DNA from: Haliclystus octoradiatus
Lineage: Eukaryota > Cnidaria > Staurozoa > Stauromedusae > Haliclystidae
Reading direction: 5' to 3'
Length of the DNA stretch: 64,000 nucleotides
Assembly: GCA_916610825.1 (NCBI GenBank)
Contig: OU744446.1
Coordinates: 32,592,225 to 32,656,224, forward strand
The notes under the pieces were generated by a model, which made no database searches, was not told the DNA's origin, and worked only from the letters and a program-made list of their open reading frames with translations. Positions 57,284 through 64,000 of the stretch are shown piece after piece (position 1 is the first letter of the stretch; every line of letters starts with the position of its first letter). The position numbers and the translations under genes were made by a program.

Positions 57284-60200
57284 GTATGTCTTCTTTCAAG
57301 GATCAACAGTTTTACGTTTACAAGTATATCTGTCTATTCATATCAGAAACCTTTTTCATACTTCAGTGTTAAACAAAGCACATCGTAAGGAGAGGATCTG
57401 GAGAAGTACATTATATTGTCTATATATAATAGCGAAATGATATTCCTTTATTTATCGAATATATTTATTTGAATCTAATGCTTTTGTAGGAATGGAGTTG
57501 CCATCTTTAGAGGAGATATTGCAAATTATGCCAAGTAAAGGAAATTACGAACTTGGATGTTTGAAGTTTAATTACAAAAGAATAGATCAAAAACTACTTT
57601 TTGAGCCTGATTTTACCAATTGTAAAGGAAAACCATATATATCAAAACTTATTCAGAAATTAATGCCTTCAATAGAACTTGATGAAGTATTATCTGAAGC
57701 TATCCCTGCCGCCATATTTTCAGTGAAGTACTTTGAAATAGATAGAAAGGAAAATAAAATATTTTTGATAAGTGAAGCTTCAGAACCATTTGAGCTTATT
57801 GCTGACAGTTTGCAAGTAGAAAAAGGCCAATTGCAATTTGGCATGCCTTTAGATACAGATAAAATATCATTTGAAACGATAAGAGTTGATTTATCTGGTA
57901 AATTAAAAGTAGGAGAGAATACAGTTTCAATCAAAGTAGAAAAGAAAGAGAATTCGAAAGAGTTTTACATTTTTAGTCAAATTGATGGTCTCTCAATATC
58001 TGATTTTACGTCATTGTTTAATAATGCTAAAATACAACCAAGTAATACACCAACAACTATCAATACTGTCACGGATCAACAATTAAATTCTGTTACGTTA
58101 TCTGGTTGGAAAATGGAAGATGGATCATTTGAAATTGTTATCAAAGGAGTAGCTATTAATTCAGCTATTTTTAAAACAGGAAAAGCCTTTGGTCTTGTTC
58201 AAAAATCAGTAGATGAGGAAACAATATTTGGTCTTGTAATTTACATTAAACAATTATCACCAGGAGATATACTATCCAAGCTTTTCAAAAAAGATATGAG
58301 CAATGTACCATTTTTAAAAGATCTCAAAGTGGATTTCGTTTTAAAAGCAGCCAATGGGGAAGTGTTATTGTCAAAAGATGATGACCTAAATAAGGTTATT
58401 AAAGAATTTTCAGCAGATGAAAAGGCTATGTGTAAAGGCTTAACAATAGATGTAAATTTACCAAAGGATAAATTATTTCCAAATTTTTTACCAAAACAAG
58501 TTGGTATGAAAAAGAATATAGCTCCACAACAAATCCTATCTAAAATACAAGAATATGTACCAATAAAAATAGATATTGACTTATCAAAATTAAAATTTAA
58601 ATTACCAGATAGTTATAATGTGAGTTTAGAAAGCCTTGCGAATGGTATTTCACCAACAATTAGCAGTTATATACCACGAGGTATATTCAAAGATGGAAAA
58701 TTACCATTTGTACAAATCAGAAAACTTGAATTTGATGTCGAGAAAGGTTTTATTGATGTTGCTGTGTATTGCCCAAGTACGGTTGTATTAATTGGTGGTG
58801 TATTTGAATTGAATAATTTATTTATTCATATCACACACAGAGGAGAGGGGAGTCCATGGAATTTCCATCTTCAATCATCTCAAAAATTGTTTGGCTGCAC
58901 ATTAGAGACAGATATATTAAAGGAAAATAATGATTACGTTGTCAAAGCACAGGTTTTGAAATTAAGTACTATGGATGTAATCAAATATTTTGCTGGTGAT
59001 ATGTCAGAAGGAGGTATGATGGAAATGTTTGATTTTTTGGATTTTGGTGTCAGAGATTTCACCTTTGAAGCAATCATCAAAGATCAATTGAGCATTAAGT
59101 GAGTAAAAATAAGCGTTGTGTTTAACTTACAAAATGCATGTATGCGTGTAATAGTTCAATTTATTGTTTGGAAAACCCACTATGTTCCAGAGTTCTCTAG
59201 AATAATGAAGGTGATATGTGTAAGTGCTGTCTTCTTCATGGCGTATACTATAGGCCATCCATAAATTTTGTACTCATTAAATGTCCAAATGTTTGACACC
59301 CCTCCAGCTGTACGCAGCTTTACGTTTTTGAAGCATCCATCTTCTGCTTACAATCTGACAGATTTGCAATCATCCCCCGCATGTTTACTAAATTTGTTTT
59401 TGTTATTTCCGAAAGAACACAAGGGAATATGCTAATTTTCAGGGTATATATGAATTTATAGTTTATTTTCCTGCAATAAAATAGATTTAATCATCAATAA
59501 ACTGATAAATAATCATATCATAATCTTTCGAAATGTGCTTCAGAGACAGTCGCGATGCGTAGGTACTTTGATGGTTGACACACCCTCCTTCAAGTACGCA
59601 GCTTCACGCTTTTGGTATGACACCCTCCCCCGCAAATGATTACGTAATTTATCTCTATTGGTGGCCCATAATCATAACGGTGTCTTGGTCTTTCTAAAAA
59701 TGTACCATTCCAAACTTTTCTTCTTTAAACAACACACCCGAATCAGATGCCAATGCATATATCGAGGTGAACTCGGTTTGAATTAATGCAGCCTTATGGG
59801 AAGTGATGAGCTTCCTAGAATCCGCGTGTCATCCGCAAAAGAGGAAACAAAAGTCTGCTGCACTTGCTTATCGAAAGGAGGAACCCTTGAATTTTCTTCG
59901 TCTTCATATAACTTCGTATCAATGAGTTTTTACCTAATAATTATACATAATGAGAGTAAGCAAATCATGAATAAATATAAATAAATACAAGATAAATACA
60001 TATCAATTGACGTTTCGACTAAGCACAATCATTTCATCTTCAGAATTTGATTTAAAAGAAATATACGGGGAAATGTATTAAATAATTTAAAAACTTCATT
60101 AATATTTGTTATTTTGCTATTTAAACCCTTGTAAATCATTTTATATTTCTTTTCAAATTGAATTCTGAACATTACATGCGCAAAGTCAATTCGTCAATTA

Positions 60201-62355
60201 AATTTTTTTTTTTCTATCGCTTACTTTTTACATAGTGTGTGAGTCTTTTTACGCCTCGTTAAAATACATAAAAGGTTTTTATCTGCTCCATGTTTGATGA
60301 AAATACTGCGATAGAAGTTCTATTATTCTGTAGATTGCATCAAAGGTCAAAAGTTTTACAGATGAAATTATATACATCTTTAAACACCTGAGTCACTCAA
60401 TTTGATTGCAAGGATAATACTTCAAATTTTACTATCCTTTTTCAAGATTTAAAGGCAAGCCAATATTATTCGGCCATTCAAATGCATTTATGGAGGGAAT
60501 CATTGAAAAAGGAGCCTCAGGATCACGTGTTATCTTTGGTTTAGTATTAAGAAAAATGAGATTGGATACACTTATCAAAAAGATGACTGGCAAGGACATA
60601 CGTGGTTGTATGTGGCTGACACAAATGGATGTAGGTAAGAACAATGATCAGTGCTACATTATATTAGTATACATCTGTCATGTCATTAACCTGAATGGAT
60701 AATGGGATGATTGAGGACATGAAATTGATTGGAGATATTTTCAAGTTACTTTCCTTTAAAAGGGAGGCCACAGTAGCGCTTCGGATAATTGATGCGCCAG
60801 GTGAAGATCCACTTAAGATCACAAATTATTGAATTTCATCGTCGACTCAGAAGTTTGATCTCATGACCAACTGAAAATGCAGAATTGTCTTGAATAATTT
60901 GTACTTGATTGTTCGTGTATCATTATAGGTTTAAGTGTCGTATTTCAAAATGATGAAGATGAAGGCAAATTTGCGTTTGAATCGTCAGAACTTCACAACT
61001 TGCCACTTGATCAAGGTAAGGATTTAATTTGATAATGGGATACTTGTATATAAGTTGTATGAATTTTAATGTATTTTTGGTAAATTTTCCTTTGAATAAC
61101 ATTTTTTAACAAAAGATAACGATAAAAAACAACAACTAGTTGTAGACAACGTTTCGGTTACAATGATGATAACCATCATTAGGTCAAAGAAAGAAGAAAA
61201 TAATTGACAAATTATATATAGGATAATTGTTAAATTTATTACCCTACATATAATTCATGTCGTTAGCTTTTGTTACTGTATTTACTTACTTATTTTACTT
61301 TATTTATTTTGAAAATGAAAGTTTGCGACTACATTGATTACTGGTTTCATGAAACTTTTAATAATGTATTCAAGTCATCAAATCAATAGAAAATACACAA
61401 CGTCTAATCATCAAGGCTATTTTTTATCACTGCAAACTTAGACACTATAACTAACAATGATTCAGTATATCTCCCTTTATAGACGTTATTTCTTAGAGAA
61501 TTATTCGCAACTTATCATCTTTAAATTATGTAATCATATGCATTATATGTTAGTGTTGTGCGGTCTTGATGCGCTTGTGCGCATGGCAGGATCAATCCTT
61601 AAACTGAAATGTTATACCAACCAGATTTATATCTCTGTTGTATGGACATAGCATGCTACGTGCGAGAGACCTTGCTTCGATTCCTCGTCGATTCACATAC
61701 GTTATTATTATAGTATATGTCTGTGAATTCGTTCATGTTCCCCAAATAAACAAGCACTTACGCTTACGGGGTAACTTTCAGTCATAAATGTATGAAAATG
61801 ATTTAGATGTGTGTATTGTAATATTTGGATTGATGCTGTATCGAATCTGTGTAGTCAGCTTGGAGCCTTTGGAAGACTTAGGAGAAATGATCAACCTCTG
61901 ATAATGATCTTTCAATACAATATTCCAAATATTATTTCAGAGCCAGTCAAGTAACCTTACTGACAGGGTAGTAGCTGTATGGGGTTACCAGTAGACAATC
62001 CGCCTAAAGTTTTCTTCTGTACAAATAAATCTCGGAATTAAATATTTACGTTTGAATAATCCTTTTTGACCATTCATAGGTGTGAGTCTTCAAGCAGAAT
62101 TCAAGCTACCTGATGATTGTCAAAGTGATGTTTTATGCGAACAAATCAAAGACATGATACGAAATGATGCACACTTACTTCTTAAAGGCAAATTCTCGTC
62201 ATCTGGTGTTGAATTGAGAGCTACGTATTTAGGCAGAATTAAAGTTGGGAATCTCAATATAACGGAACTTTCATTGGTGGTTACCGTTGGAACATCTAAC
62301 TCACTTTTTGTTGAAGTTGTGCTACTAATGACTGATCCAAATTTGAAGTTTAGAG
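57247..62355 (+). CDS. unrecognised repetitive beta-rich protein, 3' partial
   Basis: Five exons (57247-57283, 57490-59098, 60447-60634, 60929-61015, 62080-62355), all GT-AG and frame-consistent, give at least 732 residues. No signal peptide or membrane segment. Alternating hydrophobic/charged stretches suggest beta-sheet. Internal repeats are visible: AINSAIFKTGKAFGLV ... IFGLVIYIKQLSPGDILSKLF resembles HSNAFMEGI ... VIFGLVLRKMRLDTLIKK, each followed by a D-V-xx-L segment. Near the end VSLQAEFKLPDDCQSDVLCE and LLLKGKFSSSGVELRATYLG. The start at 57247 follows an in-frame stop, but an upstream exon is not excluded. Exon 5 ends in a possible donor (gtgaga), so the gene probably continues past 64000; if that donor is not used the protein would stop at 62420. 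I do not assign a function. Confidence 0.75.
57490..59098 (+). CDS. unknown gene, exon 2 (large)
   Basis: 1609 bases fully open, from acceptor ttttgtag to donor gtgagt. The in-frame TGA at 59100 lies in the intron. Contains two to three of the repeats. Confidence 0.88.
60447..60634 (+). CDS. unknown gene, exon 3
   Basis: Acceptor tttttcaag, then FKGKPILFGHSNAFMEGIIE and MTGKDIRGCMWLTQMDV; donor gtaaga. It continues the repeat begun at the end of exon 2. Confidence 0.8.
60929..61015 (+). CDS. unknown gene, exon 4
   Basis: LSVVFQNDEDEGKFAFESSE then LHNLPLDQ, donor gtaagg, phase 1 at both ends. Confidence 0.8.
62080..62355 (+). CDS. unknown gene, exon 5
   Basis: VSLQAEFKLPDDCQSDVLCE, later VVTVGTSNSLFVEVVLLMTD. 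Donor gtgaga after LKFRG. The 22 codons after it are probably intron. Confidence 0.78.
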
Positions 62356-62454
62356 GTGAGAAAGGATTATACGATCATCATATACAATCGTTCATTATTG
62401 ATAATTTGATGATCATATAATTGTAAAACTATTGAAAGTTTATTCTACAATTAA

Positions 62455-62641
62455 ACAAATAGTTCATACCTTCCGTGAACTATGCTCTGATAGCACCACT
62501 CGAGTCACTTCAGGAGAAAACTCGAAGGCGAAAATTACTCGCCGAGGCGGCTCGTAATTTTCTGATGCCTTCTCGTTTTCTCCTTACGTGCTTCTCGTGG
62601 TGCTATCAGAGCATAGTTCACGGAAAGTATGAACTATTTGG
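62455..62641. mobile_element. hairpin MITE, family AAATAGTTCATAC
   Basis: Arms of about 88 bp: aaatagttcataccttccgt and gaactatgctctgatagcac on the left with their complements on the right. It begins 100 bases after the exon 5 donor. Confidence 0.85.
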
Positions 62642-64000
62642 TTTAGAAAATAGCCAGCCCCGAGTTGTGACTGTTGGGGACGTTTTTTCATGGCATTTTC
62701 TTATCTTTCAATCCATGATCAAGTATGTAATTCTCCTATTTTCATGACGTCACAGGAAGAAAGCTGAGTCAAGAGATGAAAACTTGCCTTTTTTTAATTT
62801 AACTAAAAGCTATGAGGAAAATTGATATCGAGAAATTTATATTTCTCTTCTTGATATTAAAAGAATGGATGCTTAACATCGTTTTCTTACATAGTCATGG
62901 ATTCTTATCTTTGAACAATATTTTCTATTTTTTATGTGTGTTATTCATTATGGAAAATGAATGGGAAAACTTGAAATGGAAAGAAAATGTTTCTTACCTA
63001 TAATTTGAAGAATTTCGTAAAAAGCCGTGAAAGCGTGAAGAAAGAAATAAAACAATGATAGATTTATTGACTAAATGTTTGCTAATTGCCTATTTAAAAG
63101 AGCAGATTATTGAATTTATGATAACTTTTTAGAATGTTGCTAACCTTCATTTGGAGAAATGGTTTAACTATTTGAAATTTTAGCGGTTGATTTTGAGTTG
63201 CCTATGTTATGGTTTTGGTAGTTTACGAAAAGCTTATCTTTCTACGCCAGGAATTTAGTTTTATACTCATATCTAGGAACTTGCAAAAATTGGCCATAAA
63301 AGGATGAGGAGATGTATTAATGAAATGAAGTTATGTTATGTTATGTTATGTTTTCACAATTATCAATAAAGTAAAAGTTACGCAAATGTTTTTGAATTGT
63401 TAATTTGTGCAAAATATTTCTATACACTTTAAACATGTTTGTTTACTGGCTCAGATGTTTCTCCTGCAAGCCATTTGATTTATTTTGAACAACTGAGAAA
63501 CTGCATGAAACAGCTAGTCACTCAATGAAATTGTATATGACTCTACAAATATTCACTGTATTTGCTTTTACTCTTTATTTCTTGCTAGTTTATAATGCCA
63601 TATTTAAATAATTATCGGTTGTTTGGTATTTTCATAAATTTCTTGAAATCGACTGAGTCAAGCTCGGCTATGGTGAAATGGCGTTATTGGCGTTAACCAA
63701 TCAAATTGCAAGAATAAATCGTAGCAGATCCTTGATATGTTCTAATATGACAATGACATGGTAACCGAACGTAATGTAACCATTTGATTACTTGGTTTAC
63801 ATGTTTGGAACTTTTAGGATAAACAATTTTCATAATTCCCGTCAAAATTTGACAATACAATTTTGGCAAGCTGAAGAAGAATAACTAAAAGTATATTATT
63901 AAAAAAATATTATCAACAAAAAGATGTCTCTAATATAAAAAAGACTGACAGTATGAAGTTTTCATTTCATCCGAGGAAATTATAATGAGCAAAAACATTG
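62642..64000. other. probable intron or downstream sequence of the unknown gene
   Basis: No convincing exon found. Contains a short (ATGTT)n run at about 63332-63352. Otherwise AT-rich. Confidence 0.5.

Noticed and set aside
62356-62420. Read-through end of exon 5 as the true C-terminus
   Set aside because: A donor (gtgaga) occurs at the point where the repeat pattern ends, and the following 22 codons look non-coding; kept only as an alternative.

Overview
This is metazoan nuclear DNA: AT-rich, with introns bounded by GT-AG, two vertebrate-like multi-exon genes, a nuclear-type tRNA gene and many transposable elements. The species cannot be fixed from the sequence. A marine invertebrate is likely, because there is one KIF27/KIF7-type kinesin, one ANKH homologue, tRNA-derived SINEs and many hairpin MITEs. 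No gene has prokaryotic features.

Layout. (1) Positions 1159-26272, + strand: eighteen exons of a KIF27/KIF7 (Costal-2 type) kinesin, running from the P-loop to the stop codon (1172 residues in the window). The first part of the motor lies upstream of the window. Its introns hold a decayed protein-kinase-like pseudogene (minus strand, about 4.1-5.9 kb), a 1.24 kb TA-flanked transposon, a SINE and several hairpin MITEs. (2) 26273-29546: an intergenic stretch with a SINE, a perfect 100-bp-arm palindrome and about 600 bp of (AAT)n. (3) 29547-43005, minus strand: a complete twelve-exon ANKH homologue (485 residues). Its introns are full of one palindromic MITE family with ends CCCCTGCGAAAA and a body of repeated GTTCATGAAC. 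(4) 43202-47888: a 4.7 kb DNA transposon with long terminal inverted repeats and a 9-bp target duplication, inserted 197 bp upstream of the ANKH start codon. (5) About 49.3-52.7 kb: a decayed Ty3/gypsy element, itself broken by a 0.94 kb foldback element; then a tRNA-Ala(TGC) gene, then a small LTR element (TRIM) with 208-bp LTRs and a 5-bp target duplication. (6) 57247-62355 and probably beyond, + strand: an intron-containing gene for a repetitive, probably beta-rich protein that I do not recognise.

The two recognised genes are not an operon and converge tail to tail: the kinesin should act at the cilium and in Hedgehog-type signalling, ANKH in a membrane exporting pyrophosphate, ATP or citrate. 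All exon junctions given for them keep the reading frame, which is the strongest internal support for the models. The most unusual content is the mobile DNA: the GTTCATGAAC palindrome family (at least 16 copies or half copies), the 9-bp-TSD transposon at the ANKH 5' end, and a family of TTAA-bounded foldback elements, one of which seems to sit exactly on a kinesin splice donor.
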